DNA of 64,000 bases from an uncultured Buttiauxella sp. (GTDB lineage: Bacteria; Pseudomonadota; Gammaproteobacteria; Enterobacterales; Enterobacteriaceae), in NCBI GenBank assembly GCA_946480445.1, contig CAMLJN010000008.1, forward strand, positions 105,971-169,970, read 5' to 3'. Made by a program: the position numbers and the translations under genes. Shown in pieces: positions 1-10,904 of the stretch (its first letter is position 1; each line of letters begins with the position of its first letter). Under the pieces are notes generated by a model. The model saw only the letters and a list, made by a program, of their open reading frames with translations, was not told the origin of the DNA and ran no database searches.

Positions 1-1112
1 GCAATACCGTCGATCACGCTGGTAATATCGACAATTTTAGCGGAACTTTCGGCAATATCGCTCATCGTGCTGACAACGTTATCAACCACGCGGCCGCCCT
101 TAAGCGCGGTCTCAGAGGCGTTTTTCGCCAGGTGCGTGGCCTGACGAGCGTTATCGGTGTTCTGTTTCACCGTCGCGGTGAGCTGCTCCATACTGGCCGC
201 CGTTTCCTCCAGCGCCGCAGCCTGCTCTTCGGTACGGGAGGAGAGGTCGCTGCTGCCCGCAGAAATTTCACTTGCCCCGGTGTAGATGGAGTCGGAGTTG
301 TCACGCACCGAACTGACGGTACGAATCAGCGACTGCTGCATGGTCTTCAGGCTGGCTGCGAGGCGGCTCATTTCGCTGCGGCCTTCGGCATCAATAGTGC
401 GGGTTAAATCGCCTTCAGAGATAGCCTGGATATGATCCATAACAGCCTGCAGCGGGTGAAGCAGCACGCGTTGCAGACCCAGCCAGATGAGCACCAGCAC
501 GGCAATCACGATGATCAGGATTGTGCCCAGCGTCCACTGCATTCCGGTGAAGCTGCTTTGGTTTTGCTCGCTTGCCGCTTTTAGCAGGCGGGTGTTCTGG
601 GTCAGCCATTGATCATAAACGGCTTTCATCTCATCCTGGGCCTGCTGGGCCTCAAGATTGCCATAGGCCTCATAGTTATCGGCTTTCAGGAACACGATAG
701 ACTGTTGCAGGATGTCATGCAGCTTCTTAAAGCTGGCCACGGCGCGGGTATCCAGGGTGAGATCCTGGCCTGTGACATCATCAGAATCCATATAATTTTT
801 GAAGCTCTTTTCGGCTTCATTAAGCGTGGTGGTGGCGGTATCCAGCAGCTTGCTCATGGCTGCCAGCGAAGCCGGGTCCCGCTGGTTTTTCAGGATACAG
901 ATGGCGACGCGGTTAATGGTGACGCGGGTTTCAACCAGCGTCTGGAAGCTGCCTCCCAGCTCCTGCTGCTGGTAGTTAAGCAGGCCGGTATGCTGGAAAT
1001 TAAGACGATCGCTGCTGACCGAGGAATAAAAGAGCGCCCCCGTTATCAGTAATAAAATGCTGAAAATGCCCAGGGTGGCAACAATCCCTGTGATGACTTT
1101 GATGTTTTTCAT
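1..1112 (-). CDS. Methyl-accepting chemotaxis protein (5' part, runs off the window)
   Basis: Inner-membrane chemoreceptor that passes ligand signals to CheA/CheW. About 370 codons are open from an ATG at 1112 to the window edge. The order is: an N-terminal membrane segment (about residues 7-30), a periplasmic four-helix ligand-binding region, a second membrane segment (about 190-210, rich in Ile/Val/Leu), a HAMP linker, and the start of the cytoplasmic methylated helix with SSRTEEQAASLEETAASME, typical of Tsr/Tar receptors. The C-terminal signalling tip and any CheR-binding tail lie outside the window. The ligand cannot be told from the sequence. The architecture is clear; which receptor it is remains open. 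Confidence 0.93.
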   Translation of the reverse strand, partial: MKNIKVITGIVATLGIFSILLLITGALFYSSVSSDRLNFQHTGLLNYQQQELGGSFQTLVETRVTINRVAICILKNQRDPASLAAMSKLLDTATTTLNEAEKSFKNYMDSDDVTGQDLTLDTRAVASFKKLHDILQQSIVFLKADNYEAYGNLEAQQAQDEMKAVYDQWLTQNTRLLKAASEQNQSSFTGMQWTLGTILIIVIAVLVLIWLGLQRVLLHPLQAVMDHIQAISEGDLTRTIDAEGRSEMSRLAASLKTMQQSLIRTVSSVRDNSDSIYTGASEISAGSSDLSSRTEEQAAALEETAASMEQLTATVKQNTDNARQATHLAKNASETALKGGRVVDNVVSTMSDIAESSAKIVDITSVIDGI

Positions 1113-1233
1113 GGAACGCGATAAGCCTGTAACTGTGGGTGATAATTAATCTATCGGTGTTACGGGTCTGAACTTTAATCTGTGTCGGGCGGGTTTTTGG
1201 TTAATAATTGATAACGCAGGGTAATTAAATAAT

Positions 1234-1258
1234 AAAAAACCCGCCGCAGCGGGTTTTT
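1234..1258 (-). terminator. Rho-independent terminator of glyQS
   Basis: A CCCGC/GCGGG hairpin with a four-base loop, flanked by A-runs and T-runs, lies just downstream of the glyS stop codon. It can work on both strands, so it may also insulate the chemoreceptor gene. Confidence 0.85.
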
Positions 1259-1273
1259 GTCAAAGGGGCGGGA

Positions 1274-3343
1274 TTACTGTAGCAGGGAAATATCCGCTAC
1301 CTGCAGGAACAGCTCGCGCAGTTTGGACAGCAGCGTCAGGCGATTGATACGCAGCTCTTTATCTTCTGCGTTGACCATCACCTTATCGAAGAACTCATCC
1401 ACCGGCTCGCGCAGGTTAGCCAGCTCTTCCAGGGCTTCCTGATAGCGCCCATCCGCGAATAGCGGCTCCAGCTTATCGCGCAGCACAACCAGGTTGGTCG
1501 CCAGGCGAATTTCTTCGGCTTCTTTCAGAACCGAGGCGTGAACATGGTCGTTCAGCTGTTCGTCAGATTTCGCCAGAATATTAGACACGCGTTTGTTTGC
1601 CGCAGCCAGAGCTGCTGCCGCTTCCAGCGTGCGGAAGTGGGATACGGCCTTCATACGCGCATCGAAATCTGCCGGTTTGGTTGGACGACGAGCCAGCACC
1701 GCCTGGATGGTATCCACGCTGTGGCCTTCTTCCTGATACCAGGCGCGGAAACGGCCCAGCATAAAGTCGATCACGTCATCGACAACCTTCTGATTGGTCA
1801 ACTTGCTGCCGTACAGGCGCACGGCCTCTTCGGTCAGGGTTTGCAGATCCAGCGGCAGGTTTTTCTCGACGATAATACGCAGCACGCCAAGGGCTGCACG
1901 ACGCAGAGCAAACGGGTCTTTGTCGCCTTTCGGGTGCTGGCCGATGCCGAAGATACCCGCGAGGGTGTCCATCTTATCGGCAATAGCCACGGCGCAGGCC
2001 ACGAGGTTAGACGGCAGCTCATCGCCTGCGAAACGCGGCTGATACTGCTCGTTCAGCGCAACGGCCACATCTTCTGCTTCGCCGTCATGGCGTGCATAGT
2101 GCATGCCCATTACACCCTGGGTGTCGGTGAACTCGAAGACCATGTTGGTCATCAGGTCGCACTTGGACAGCAGGCCTGCGCGGGTTGCGTGATTCACGTC
2201 TGCGCCGATCTGCCCGGCGATCCAGCCGGAAAGTGCTTCGATACGGTTGGTTTTGTCGCGCAACGTACCGAGTTCTTTCTGGAACAGCACGGTTTCCAGA
2301 CGCGGCAGGTTATCTTCCAGACGCTTTTTGCGGTCGGTATTAAAGAAGAATTCGGCATCCGCCAGGCGGGGACGAACGACCTTTTCGTTACCTGAGATAA
2401 TCTGCACCGGGTCTTTGGACTCAATATTCGCCACAAAGATAAAGTTTGGCAGCAGTTTGCCGTCGTTCGCGTACACCGGGAAGTACTTCTGATCGCCCTT
2501 CATGGTGTGCACCAGCGCTTCCGCAGGCACGGCGAGGAATTTCTCTTCAAACTTAGCGGTAAGCACTACCGGCCATTCAACCAGCGAGGTCACTTCTTCC
2601 AGCAGGCTTTCGCTCAGATCAGCGTTGCCACCGATTTTACGTGCCGCTTCTTCAGCGCCCTGTTTGATCGTGGCTTTGCGTTGTTCGTAGTCGGCGATAA
2701 CTTTGCCGCGCTCCAGCAGAATCTGCGGATACTGGTCGGCGTGATCGATGGTGAACTCAGGCTCGCCCATAAAGCGGTGGCCGCGGATCACACGGTCAGA
2801 CGCAATACCCAGGATGGTTGCCGGAATGACTTTGTCGCCCAGCAGCAGGGTCACGGTGTGAACCGGACGCACGAAGTGCGTGTCGTTGGCACCCCAGCGC
2901 ATCAGTTTTGGAATCGGCAGCTTAGTCAGCGCGGTGGCAATCATCGCAGGCAGCAGGGCTTCCACGCTCTCGCCTTTAACGTGTGCGCGGTACATCAGCC
3001 ATTCGCCTTTATCGGTCGCCAGACGCTCGGCCTGATCGACGGTAATGCCGCAGCCGCGAGCCCAGCCTTCGGCGGCCTTGCTCGGTTTGCCTTCTGCATC
3101 AAAGGCGGCAGAAATGGCCGGGCCGCGTTTTTCAACTTCGCGATCGGGTTGAGCGGCGGCAAGGTTGGCGATTTTCAGCGCCAGGCGGCGAGGCGCCGCA
3201 AACCATTTGACTTCGCCGTGGGCAACGTTCGCCGCATCCAGTTCCGCCGTTACGTTTGCAGCAAAGGATTCCGCCAGGCTGCGCAGGGCTTTTGGTGGCA
3301 GTTCTTCAGTGCCGATCTCCACCAGAAAAGTTTTTTCAGACAT
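1274..3343 (-). CDS. glyS: Glycine--tRNA ligase beta subunit
   Basis: Beta subunit of the bacterial alpha2-beta2 glycyl-tRNA synthetase, which charges tRNA-Gly in the cytoplasm; the beta chain supplies most tRNA contacts. The 689 residues equal the E. coli length, and the protein opens with the family signature [20 protein letters not shown]. The ATG at 3343 is 9 bases after the glyQ stop, so the two subunits form one operon (glyQ first). No truncation or frameshift is seen. Confidence 0.98.
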   Translation of the reverse strand: MSEKTFLVEIGTEELPPKALRSLAESFAANVTAELDAANVAHGEVKWFAAPRRLALKIANLAAAQPDREVEKRGPAISAAFDAEGKPSKAAEGWARGCGITVDQAERLATDKGEWLMYRAHVKGESVEALLPAMIATALTKLPIPKLMRWGANDTHFVRPVHTVTLLLGDKVIPATILGIASDRVIRGHRFMGEPEFTIDHADQYPQILLERGKVIADYEQRKATIKQGAEEAARKIGGNADLSESLLEEVTSLVEWPVVLTAKFEEKFLAVPAEALVHTMKGDQKYFPVYANDGKLLPNFIFVANIESKDPVQIISGNEKVVRPRLADAEFFFNTDRKKRLEDNLPRLETVLFQKELGTLRDKTNRIEALSGWIAGQIGADVNHATRAGLLSKCDLMTNMVFEFTDTQGVMGMHYARHDGEAEDVAVALNEQYQPRFAGDELPSNLVACAVAIADKMDTLAGIFGIGQHPKGDKDPFALRRAALGVLRIIVEKNLPLDLQTLTEEAVRLYGSKLTNQKVVDDVIDFMLGRFRAWYQEEGHSVDTIQAVLARRPTKPADFDARMKAVSHFRTLEAAAALAAANKRVSNILAKSDEQLNDHVHASVLKEAEEIRLATNLVVLRDKLEPLFADGRYQEALEELANLREPVDEFFDKVMVNAEDKELRINRLTLLSKLRELFLQVADISLLQ

Positions 3344-3352
3344 GGCAGCCTC

Positions 3353-4264
3353 TTATTTATTCTTATTGCACATCGGGAAGCCAAGCGCTTCACGGGAAGC
3401 GTAGTAGGCTTCGGCCACGGCTTTGGTCAGCGTACGAATACGCAGAATGTAGCGCTGGCGCTCGGTGACAGAGATGGCCTTACGCGCGTCCAGCAGGTTG
3501 AAACTGTGGGCTGCTTTCAGAATGCGCTCGTATGCAGGCAGCGGCAGCGGAGTTTCCAGCGCCAGTAGGTGCTGCGCTTCTTTCTCATACTGCTCGAAGC
3601 AGGAGAAGAGGAAATCCACATCCGCGTGTTCGAAGTTGTAGGTTGATTGCTCAACTTCGTTCTGATGGAACACGTCGCCGTAGGTCGTTTTACCCAGCGG
3701 ACCGTCGCTCCAGACCAGGTCGTAAACGCTGTCCACGCCCTGGATGTACATCGCCAGACGCTCTAAACCGTAGGTGATTTCCCCGGTCACCGGTTTACAT
3801 TCCAGGCCGCCAACCTGCTGGAAGTAGGTGAACTGCGTCACTTCCATGCCGTTGAGCCACACTTCCCAGCCCAGACCCCAGGCACCCAGCGTCGGGTTTT
3901 CCCAGTTGTCTTCTACGAAGCGAATATCATGGATCGTTGGGTCCATACCCAGCTCTTTAAGCGACCCGAGGTACAGCTCCTGAATATTGTCCGGGGACGG
4001 CTTAATCACCACCTGGAACTGATAATAATGCTGTAAGCGGTTCGGGTTCTCACCGTAGCGGCCATCGGTTGGACGGCGGGACGGCTGCACATAAGCGGTG
4101 GCCATAGGTTCTGGCCCTAAAGCCCGCAGGCAGGTCATTGGGTGAGAGGTGCCGGCGCCGACTTCCATGTCCAGAGGTTGAACAATGGTGCAGCCCTGGC
4201 GAGCCCAGTAATCCTGTAACGTCAGGATCAGGCCCTGAAAGGTCTTGGTATCAAACTTTTGCAT
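3353..4264 (-). CDS. glyQ: Glycine--tRNA ligase alpha subunit
   Basis: Catalytic alpha subunit of the heterotetrameric glycyl-tRNA synthetase; it binds glycine and ATP. The 303 residues equal the E. coli length, begin [20 protein letters not shown], and carry the class II core with the highly conserved [20 protein letters not shown] stretch near residue 80. It is the first gene of the glyQS operon, upstream of glyS on the minus strand. Confidence 0.98.
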   Translation of the reverse strand: MQKFDTKTFQGLILTLQDYWARQGCTIVQPLDMEVGAGTSHPMTCLRALGPEPMATAYVQPSRRPTDGRYGENPNRLQHYYQFQVVIKPSPDNIQELYLGSLKELGMDPTIHDIRFVEDNWENPTLGAWGLGWEVWLNGMEVTQFTYFQQVGGLECKPVTGEITYGLERLAMYIQGVDSVYDLVWSDGPLGKTTYGDVFHQNEVEQSTYNFEHADVDFLFSCFEQYEKEAQHLLALETPLPLPAYERILKAAHSFNLLDARKAISVTERQRYILRIRTLTKAVAEAYYASREALGFPMCNKNK

Positions 4265-4382
4265 GTTGATTTGGCACGCGTTCGAGTAGGTTTAAAGTGA
4301 AGCGGTCAGTATACCCGTTGACCGCAAGATATACAGCCTGAATCCGCGCGCAAAAGAGGGCTGTTTGGCTGCCGTTGCGGGT

Positions 4383-4700
4383 TTAAGAGGTCGAAAGGTG
4401 TAAAAATTGACCTTCCTGGTCAAAGGAGCAGGTAAATTCCTCGTGGCGCTCGGTGGCTCCTTTTATCTCAACACTCCCCTGATATTGCTCAATATCCATC
4501 AGGGTGATGCGCTGCTCACGCGTGTTGTAGCGATACGCCGCTTCCTGCTTGCAGATCTCGATCATCTGCGCGTTTTGCGCAGCCGGTGGGTGAGTATTTT
4601 GCGCGAACTGCTGGGGCTTTTGTTGGCTGCTGCAACCGCCCAGTAAGAAAAGGACGAGGGGGAGCGCGCGGACGCAATTTTTTTTCTCTGGCATCATCAT
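4383..4700 (-). CDS. ysaB: YsaB-like small outer-membrane lipoprotein
   Basis: Short predicted lipoprotein of 105 residues (about 99 in E. coli). A basic N-terminus and hydrophobic stretch (LPLVLFLLGG) lead into a lipobox ending at Cys23 (LGGC-SS), so signal peptidase II should cleave before that Cys. Two further Cys (about 50 and 91) could form a disulfide in the periplasm. Its place just upstream of glyQ on the same strand, and next to wecH, matches the E. coli order glyQ-ysaB-yiaH. The function of the family is unknown. Three Met codons in a row make the exact start uncertain. Confidence 0.85.
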   Translation of the reverse strand: MMMPEKKNCVRALPLVLFLLGGCSSQQKPQQFAQNTHPPAAQNAQMIEICKQEAAYRYNTREQRITLMDIEQYQGSVEIKGATERHEEFTCSFDQEGQFLHLSTS

Positions 4701-4955
4701 AAGGTATCTGTAAGTTAAACTTATTATTGTTATTCACTATTTACTAGCCGCCCGCATTCTGCAAATCCAGAACGCCGCAGAGTGGGGGGCTGACAAAGAA
4801 GGAAGAAGCGTGGTTTTCCTTCTTTGTGGCGATCGGCTGAAAATCAATAAATTGATTTTCTTTGTTTTTTATCAGGTGACCTCTGCTTATCCTGCGAAAG
4901 GATGAGGTATGGCATCAGTCTGAGAGGGGTATTTTAAGGTGGTACAGAGGAACGA

Positions 4956-5951
4956 ATGCAGCAAAAAATAAACTGGATCGATAATTTGCGCGGCATAGCG
5001 TGTCTGATGGTGGTGATGATTCACACCACCACCTGGTACATCACCAATGCGAACATTGTTACGCCCTTTAGCAGGGATTTGTCGAACGTGCTGAATTCGG
5101 CTTCCCGGGTCAGCGTGCCGCTGTTCTTTATGATCTCCGGCTATTTGTTCTTCGGCGAACGCAGCGCCCAACAGCGCCATTTTCTGCGCATCGCGCTCTG
5201 CCTGCTGTTTTACAGCGTTATTTCGCTTCTCTACATCAAAGCGTTAACGCCGATTAATACCGGGCTTTCACTGCGCTATATCCTGCAAAAGCCGGTGTTT
5301 TACCACCTGTGGTTTTTCTTCGCGATTATCGTGATTTACCTGCTTTCGCCGCTTATTCAGGTGAAAAAGGTCAACGCGACGGTGATTCTGGGGCTGATGG
5401 TTTTGCTCGGCGTTATCGCCAACCCCAATACCGTACCGCAAACCCTGGACGGCGTGAAATGGATGCCGATTAACCTCTATGTTCGGGGAGATACGTTTTA
5501 CTACGTGCTGTATGGCCTGCTTGGTCGGGCGGTGGGAATGTTGGAAACTGAAAAGGGCTGGATCAGCGGCCTGGCGGGCGGGCTGTTTGCCCTGTGTGTT
5601 ATCTCGATTTCATTGGGGACGCATAAACAGCTGGCAATTAACGGCAATTTTGCCGACACCTTCTATGTTTACTGCGGGCCACTGGTGTTTATCGCCGCCA
5701 TTAGCCTGTTTGTGCTGGTGAAAAATGGCCTGAACTCGCGTCCGCTGCCGGGGCTGGCATTTATCTCAAGCCATTCGCTGGGGATCTACGGATTTCACGC
5801 GCTGATTATTCACTTCCTGCGCACGCACGGCTATCAGCTAACCAGCTCGCCGGTGCTGGATATTCTGTGGATCTTTGGCGCGACGCTCGCGGGCAGCCTG
5901 CTGCTGTCGATGGGGTTACAACGGATTGATAGGCGCAGGTTGGTGAGCTAA
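4956..5951 (+). CDS. wecH: Enterobacterial common antigen O-acetyltransferase
   Basis: Integral membrane acyltransferase of the acyltransferase-3 family. WecH (YiaH) O-acetylates GlcNAc residues of enterobacterial common antigen. The 331 residues equal the E. coli length. The N-terminus has the family motif [20 protein letters not shown] with the conserved Arg and His, followed by about ten membrane helices, and it ends IDRRRLVS. The stop codon overlaps the convergent GlxA-like gene by 4 bases. The gene stands alone on its strand, so it has its own promoter in the 255-base gap after ysaB. Confidence 0.95.
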   Translation: MQQKINWIDNLRGIACLMVVMIHTTTWYITNANIVTPFSRDLSNVLNSASRVSVPLFFMISGYLFFGERSAQQRHFLRIALCLLFYSVISLLYIKALTPINTGLSLRYILQKPVFYHLWFFFAIIVIYLLSPLIQVKKVNATVILGLMVLLGVIANPNTVPQTLDGVKWMPINLYVRGDTFYYVLYGLLGRAVGMLETEKGWISGLAGGLFALCVISISLGTHKQLAINGNFADTFYVYCGPLVFIAAISLFVLVKNGLNSRPLPGLAFISSHSLGIYGFHALIIHFLRTHGYQLTSSPVLDILWIFGATLAGSLLLSMGLQRIDRRRLVS

Positions 5952-6865
5952 GCGTTACGGGCGCGGGCGCGGTGGAGCTGACGCGGGGAGGAAAAACCTG
6001 CCGCCAGCGCGGCCTGTTCCATACGCTGTCCCTGCAATAAACGCTGCTCGGCTACGGCCAGGCGCAGCTGTTCAAGGTAGTCCCGCACGGATATTCCCAG
6101 ATGCTGTTGAAAAAGGCGCGACAGGTGCCGGGCGCTGACGTGCACTTTATCGGCAATCTCCTGCACTCCCCAGCCAAGCTCAGGTGATGCAGAGAGTAAA
6201 TCCTGGGCTCGGTGCACGGCCGGATGAATATGGTTGCGATAGCGCAGCCACGGCGAAAGCTGCGGGTCATCGCCTGAGCGACGGAACCACACGACCATCT
6301 CGCGGGCCACGTCCAGCGCGGCTTTTGGCCCACAGTAACGGTTAATCAGATGCAGGGAAAGATCGATGCCGGAGGTGATCCCGGCGCTGCTCCAGATACC
6401 CCGGTCTTCAACAAAAATGCGGTTGTCCTTCACCTGCGCAGTTGGGGCGGCGGCGCGTAACCTCGCCAGAACATCATGGTGGGTGGTGCACTGCACGCCG
6501 TTCATCAGCCCGGCTTTTGCCGCCAGCAGGGACCCGGAGCAGATGCACATCAGATTAAGCCGCTGGCTGTGAATATGCGGCTGTAGCCGGGTTAGCCAGC
6601 GACGCACCTGCTCCGCCTGAGGGGTAGCAAAATAGCGGCTGGAATCACAAACGCCCGGCAGAACAAGCAGGCTGCCGGGAGGAAAACTCTCCGGCAGGGG
6701 GGCGATGCCGCCGAAGCTTAGCCCGATCGAGGTGGTGACCTGCGTGTCCGGGCCGATGAAATGCAGGTGAAAAGCGTCACCCGCCAGGGTCAGCGTTTCC
6801 GCAGGCCCCGTCAGATCGAGCGACAGCACACCAGGCAAGACCACGAACCAGACCCCAACACTCAT
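5948..6865 (-). CDS. GlxA-like transcriptional regulator (DJ-1/PfpI domain plus AraC helix-turn-helix)
   Basis: About 305 residues from the ATG at 6865. The N-terminal two thirds is a DJ-1/PfpI-type amidotransferase-like domain with the nucleophile-elbow-like run [19 protein letters not shown]. The C-terminal third is a double helix-turn-helix of the AraC type ([20 protein letters not shown] and [14 protein letters not shown]). GlxA-family proteins are usually activators of nitrogen or amino-acid catabolism. The ATG overlaps the TGA of the upstream hydrolase gene (ATGA), so both are translated from one transcript and the regulator may answer to that enzyme's substrate; that is inference. A longer in-frame extension exists upstream but lies inside the hydrolase gene. 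Confidence 0.9.
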   Translation of the reverse strand: MSVGVWFVVLPGVLSLDLTGPAETLTLAGDAFHLHFIGPDTQVTTSIGLSFGGIAPLPESFPPGSLLVLPGVCDSSRYFATPQAEQVRRWLTRLQPHIHSQRLNLMCICSGSLLAAKAGLMNGVQCTTHHDVLARLRAAAPTAQVKDNRIFVEDRGIWSSAGITSGIDLSLHLINRYCGPKAALDVAREMVVWFRRSGDDPQLSPWLRYRNHIHPAVHRAQDLLSASPELGWGVQEIADKVHVSARHLSRLFQQHLGISVRDYLEQLRLAVAEQRLLQGQRMEQAALAAGFSSPRQLHRARARNA

Positions 6866-7404
6866 GATAACGCCTCCAGGCACTCTGTGACGGTTTGCAC
6901 TTCGGCGAAACGCCCTTGCAGCACCGTTTCCGTTCTGTGGCGCAGGGTCGCGGCATCCAGCGTAACGCCTTTCCACTGCAGCGGGAAGGTCAGCATGGCT
7001 TCGCTGACAAAAGAAACGCGGTAACCCAGGTCTGAAGCCACGCGGGTGGTGGTTTCGCAGCACTGCTCGGTACGCAGGCCGCAGATGATCAGATGGTTAA
7101 TATCACGGGTTCGCAGCCAGTAATCCAGACCCGTATCGGTAAATGCGTTATGGACATGCTTTTCAAAGGTGGCCTCTGCCTTGTGGGTGAGAAAAGGCAT
7201 CGGCTTTACAAAACCGGAAGCTCGCGAAAACGGGCCGTCCCCGTCCTCGTGAAAAATATCCACGACGGGAATAGCCAAATCCTGGCAGCCCGCAATCAGG
7301 CGGGTTATCGCCTGCTCAAACGCCGGGACATCGTCTTTCTGCCAGTAAGCGCGATGGAAAAAGGATTGCTGTGTGTCGATATTAATCAGGGCTGAACGGG
7401 ACAT
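6862..7404 (-). CDS. Isochorismatase-family cysteine hydrolase
   Basis: Cytoplasmic hydrolase of 180 residues in the isochorismatase/nicotinamidase fold. Visible parts of the catalytic triad are Asp in ALINIDTQQSF near the N-terminus and Cys in ICGLRTEQCCETTTR. Family members hydrolyse nicotinamide, ureido or isochorismate-type bonds; the substrate cannot be told here. The start at 7404 (MSRSALINID) is chosen for a GGAG box seven bases upstream. The stop overlaps the start of the GlxA-like regulator by 4 bases, so they form a two-gene operon. Confidence 0.9.
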   Translation of the reverse strand: MSRSALINIDTQQSFFHRAYWQKDDVPAFEQAITRLIAGCQDLAIPVVDIFHEDGDGPFSRASGFVKPMPFLTHKAEATFEKHVHNAFTDTGLDYWLRTRDINHLIICGLRTEQCCETTTRVASDLGYRVSFVSEAMLTFPLQWKGVTLDAATLRHRTETVLQGRFAEVQTVTECLEALS

Positions 7405-7632
7405 TTTCGGACTCCTCATCGGTAGGTGTGAAACCATTGTGACAAGGGGGTTGGCGATTGCTAAGACCAGAAACGGACAGAGTGAGGGTGGTTTGGGACC
7501 TGTTCTAAAAAGGAGGTTAAATTGCAGGGGAGCATCCTCTAACCGCCGCTCCAGTATTTATATTCGGTTTTTAAAAATGAGCACTCCGCCACGTCGAAAG
7601 GGCATTGTAAACAGTACTGCGAGATTCAGGCG

Positions 7633-7660
7633 AAAAAAAACGCCTTCGAATTGAAGGCGC
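7633..7660 (-). terminator. Rho-independent terminator downstream of bax
   Basis: CGCCTTC/GAAGGCG stem with a five-base loop, followed on the minus strand by a run of eight T. It lies about 45 bases past the bax stop. Confidence 0.85.
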
Positions 7661-7704
7661 TTAAGATGTTTTATTTTAATAACTTTATTTTAACAACGCT
7701 GTTT

Positions 7705-8556
7705 TTATAATTCGGTACCAGCCATTAAACGCTGGTTGCTCTGATACATCGCGAACAGGTAATTGTTATAGCTATTACCCCTCGTCGAATAACCTTTCAG
7801 CTTATGAATCATATTGCTGGCGGTCACTGCCTGGTCTGCTTTACGCAGCTGCGCACGCGACTTACGGAAAGATTTATAGGCCGGATGCGTATTCAGATTG
7901 ATGACGTAGGCATTCACCCCTTCCTTCACCGAAGTGTAGTGCTGGTAACCTTTTACCTTACCGGTTCCGCTGTTGCAGTGACGTGCGCCACACTTCATGC
8001 CGAACAGGTTATTGTTGCTACGGGCAAGCTTAGAGGTACCCCAGCCGCTTTCCGCCGCCGCCATCGTTGCCACCATGTTGGTTGGAATGATGTCGACCTT
8101 TTCCATCAGCTGATTCCACGGCACATGCCTGGTGTTGCCGTTCCACGCGATTTTATAACGTTGGGTAAGGGCTTTCAGACGAGTGCGTTCAGACGGCGAC
8201 CAGCGCTTCTCGTACTGCTTGGAAACAAGCCAGTTACGATCTGCAGTGATAGCAGCATTTTGACTGGTAATATAAGGCATGACCGTCCGGAGAAACGCTT
8301 TTTTTCTTGGTGTTCCGGAAGGGTATTTTCGCAAATCAGGGAGAGATGCCAGTTCACTATTGCGAGAATACTCTTTCTTACTACTTGCCTGTTTTTTACC
8401 TGAAACTTTAGAGCTGTGTGGCTTACTTTTTGTTTTTACTGCATGGGCTGTATGCGATTTTGGCTCATGTTTACTGGCTAATACCCCAGCGGAAAAACTG
8501 AAGGTCAGTAACATAAGTATCGCCGCCCCAAATCGTCGGATTGGGGTTGATATCAT
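7705..8556 (-). CDS. bax: Bax family glucosaminidase-domain protein
   Basis: Putative peptidoglycan hydrolase (endo-beta-N-acetylglucosaminidase fold). The 283 residues begin with a signal-like segment (FGAAILMLLTFSFSAGVLASK), then a Lys/Ser-rich linker to about residue 85, then the glucosaminidase domain. The proposed catalytic Glu lies in MAAAESGWGTSKLARSNNN, the hallmark of this fold. E. coli Bax is 274 residues and also sits next to malS. It is divergent from malS and ends in its own terminator. Its physiological role is poorly known. Confidence 0.93.
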   Translation of the reverse strand: MISTPIRRFGAAILMLLTFSFSAGVLASKHEPKSHTAHAVKTKSKPHSSKVSGKKQASSKKEYSRNSELASLPDLRKYPSGTPRKKAFLRTVMPYITSQNAAITADRNWLVSKQYEKRWSPSERTRLKALTQRYKIAWNGNTRHVPWNQLMEKVDIIPTNMVATMAAAESGWGTSKLARSNNNLFGMKCGARHCNSGTGKVKGYQHYTSVKEGVNAYVINLNTHPAYKSFRKSRAQLRKADQAVTASNMIHKLKGYSTRGNSYNNYLFAMYQSNQRLMAGTEL

Positions 8557-8783
8557 AAGATCTCCTGGGCGGATCGTTGCGTCTCGTGTGCCTTAATAGT
8601 CAAAGGATTCGAAGAAATAAGGGCGAATACTACCAAAAATAACCTTCCAGGGCACCTAAAGAAATAATCCGATTCTGAAAGGATGTCACGTACGATCTTC
8701 TTATGGCCGACAAAAGTATCGTGATATGCGAGAGTTATCGCATATTTTAGCGAAATGAGACGGCGATCGCTCACCCTGCTCTC

Positions 8784-8813
8784 TCCTCCCTCCGGACGCC
8801 CCCTCAGGATGAA
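8784..8813 (+). promoter_or_regulatory. Putative MalT boxes upstream of malS
   Basis: Two copies of the MalT core GGA(G/T)GA are present in the bax-malS gap: TCCTCC (reverse of GGAGGA) at 8784-8789 and GGATGA at 8808-8813, some 55-85 bases before malS. E. coli malS is MalT-activated. The boxes are short, so this rests on position as much as on sequence. Confidence 0.5.
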
Positions 8814-8867
8814 TAACACCTGCAAAAACAATGTCACACTGGTGAAAAAACACCCGTGGGCAAAAAA

Positions 8868-10886
8868 ATGAAAAAAATTCCTCTGCTGCTGCTCGTCTTT
8901 CCCGGTCTGGCTTTCGCAAACTGGTCGGCGCCTGGGCTGAATGCCTTTAAAGAATCCACCCCGGGGCTGTTTGTAAGTGATACGAAGCTTGCAAAAGGCG
9001 CGTTACCCTTAGCCCTGAAGCAGGAAGGCGCCTGCTGGCAACCTGCCGAAACCGTGAGGCTCAATCAGATGCTATCGCTAAAGCCCTGCGAGGGAGAGAC
9101 GCCGCAGTGGAAACTGTTCCGTGAAGGTGATTATCAGGTGCAGATTGATACGCGTAGCGGCACGCCTACACTGATGCTGAGCGTGAGAAGTACTCCGACA
9201 ACCGCCTCCGCAGATGTCACTCGCCAGTGTCCAAAATGGGATGGCAAACCCCTAACGGTGGACGTGAGCAAAACCTTTGCCGAAGGCAGCGGGGTGCGTG
9301 ATTTTTACAGCGGGCAAACGGCCACCGTTCGGCAGGGGAAGATAACCCTGATGCCTGCGGCAAACAGCAACGGCCTGCTGCTGCTGGAAAGCGCTGCCAC
9401 GGAGAAAACAGCCCCGTTTAGCTGGCAGAACGCGACAGTTTATTTTGTGCTTACCGATCGTTTTGCGAACGGCAATCCGGGCAACGACAACAGCTATGGG
9501 CGTCATAAAGACGGTATGCAGGAGATCGGCACCTTCCACGGCGGCGATCTGGCGGGCTTAATCGACAAGCTGGATTATCTGCAAAATCTCGGCGTTAACG
9601 CCCTGTGGATCAGCTCGCCGCTGGAACAAATCCACGGCTGGGTGGGCGGAGGCACAAAAGGAGACTTCCCTCACTACGCCTATCACGGCTACTACACTCT
9701 GGATTGGACGAAGCTTGATGCAAACATGGGCAGCGAAGACGACCTGCGCAGGCTGGTGGACGAGGCCCACAAACGAGGCATACGCATCCTGTTTGATATT
9801 GTGATGAACCACACCGGCTACGCCACGCTTGCGGATATGCAGGAATATCAATTCGGCTCGCTCTATCTCAAAGGCGACGAGCTGACGAAGACCCTGGGTA
9901 AACGCTGGACAGACTGGCAGCCCGGCCCCGGCCAGAGCTGGCATACGTTTAACGACTATATTAACTTCAGCGATAAAACGGCCTGGCAAAGCTGGTGGGG
10001 TAAAAACTGGATACGTACTGACATTGGCGACTATGACAACCCGGGCTTTGACGATCTCTCCATGTCACTCGCTTTCCTGCCGGACCTGAAAACGGAATCC
10101 AGGCAGGCGGCTGGCCTGCCGGTGTTTTACCGCCATAAGCCGGATACGCACGCCAAAGAAATTGCGGGCTATACCGTGCGGGACTACATGACCCACTGGC
10201 TCAGTAAGTGGGTGCGTGATTACGGTATTGACGGCTTCCGGGTTGATACGGCTAAACACGTTGAAAAAGATGCATGGAAACAGTTGAAGGACCGGTCGGT
10301 TGAAGCTCTGGCCGCGTGGAAGCAGGCCAACCCCGACAAGAAGCTGGACGATTCGCCGTTCTGGATGACGGGCGAGTCATGGGGCCACGGCGTAATGAAA
10401 AGCGACTATTACAGCAGCGGGTTTGACGCGATGATCAATTTTGATTATCAGGAGCAGGCCGCGAAGGCAACGGCGTGCCTGGCAAATATCGACATGACCT
10501 GGCAGCAGATGGCTGAGAAATTGCAGACGTTCAACGTACTTAGCTACCTTTCTTCGCACGATACCCGTCTGTTCCGCGAAGGAGGCCAGCGTGCCGCCGA
10601 GCTGCTGTTGCTCGCCCCAGGCGCGGTGCAGATTTTCTACGGCGACGAAACTGAACGCCCGTTTGGCCCGACAGGCTCAGATCCGCTTCAGGGCACCCGC
10701 TCCGGGATGAACTGGGGGCAGAACGCCGCCACGCTCGCGCACTGGGAGAAGATAAGCCAGTTCCGTGCCCGGCACCCGGCAATAGGGGCGGGCAGGCAGA
10801 CCACGTTGAGTATGAAAGAAGGTTATGGGTTTAACCGCCAGAGCGGCGATGACAAGGTGATGGTGGTGTGGGCGGGGAACCTTTAG
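8868..10886 (+). CDS. malS: Periplasmic alpha-amylase
   Basis: Secreted GH13 alpha-amylase that cuts long maltodextrins in the periplasm for uptake by the maltose system. About 672 residues from the ATG at 8868: signal peptide MKKIPLLLLVFPGLAFA, an N-terminal accessory domain with several Cys, then the barrel with YFVLTDRFANGNP, nucleophile Asp in GFRVDTAKH, acid Glu in MTGESWG and the second Asp in SSHDTRLF. The length fits E. coli MalS. A GTG 12 bases further upstream is possible but would add Lys before the signal peptide. It ends shortly before a repeat-type hairpin. Confidence 0.97.
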   Translation: MKKIPLLLLVFPGLAFANWSAPGLNAFKESTPGLFVSDTKLAKGALPLALKQEGACWQPAETVRLNQMLSLKPCEGETPQWKLFREGDYQVQIDTRSGTPTLMLSVRSTPTTASADVTRQCPKWDGKPLTVDVSKTFAEGSGVRDFYSGQTATVRQGKITLMPAANSNGLLLLESAATEKTAPFSWQNATVYFVLTDRFANGNPGNDNSYGRHKDGMQEIGTFHGGDLAGLIDKLDYLQNLGVNALWISSPLEQIHGWVGGGTKGDFPHYAYHGYYTLDWTKLDANMGSEDDLRRLVDEAHKRGIRILFDIVMNHTGYATLADMQEYQFGSLYLKGDELTKTLGKRWTDWQPGPGQSWHTFNDYINFSDKTAWQSWWGKNWIRTDIGDYDNPGFDDLSMSLAFLPDLKTESRQAAGLPVFYRHKPDTHAKEIAGYTVRDYMTHWLSKWVRDYGIDGFRVDTAKHVEKDAWKQLKDRSVEALAAWKQANPDKKLDDSPFWMTGESWGHGVMKSDYYSSGFDAMINFDYQEQAAKATACLANIDMTWQQMAEKLQTFNVLSYLSSHDTRLFREGGQRAAELLLLAPGAVQIFYGDETERPFGPTGSDPLQGTRSGMNWGQNAATLAHWEKISQFRARHPAIGAGRQTTLSMKEGYGFNRQSGDDKVMVVWAGNL

Positions 10887-10904
10887 CGTTAACAGCCCGC
10901 CCCG

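Noticed and set aside
2507..3568. Long plus-strand open frame of 353 codons
   Set aside because: Lies antisense to glyS/glyQ, has no family likeness and arises from codon bias of the real genes.
8553..8837. Minus-strand short frames in the bax-malS gap
   Set aside because: No ribosome sites or family likeness; the gap is better explained as the divergent promoter region with MalT boxes.
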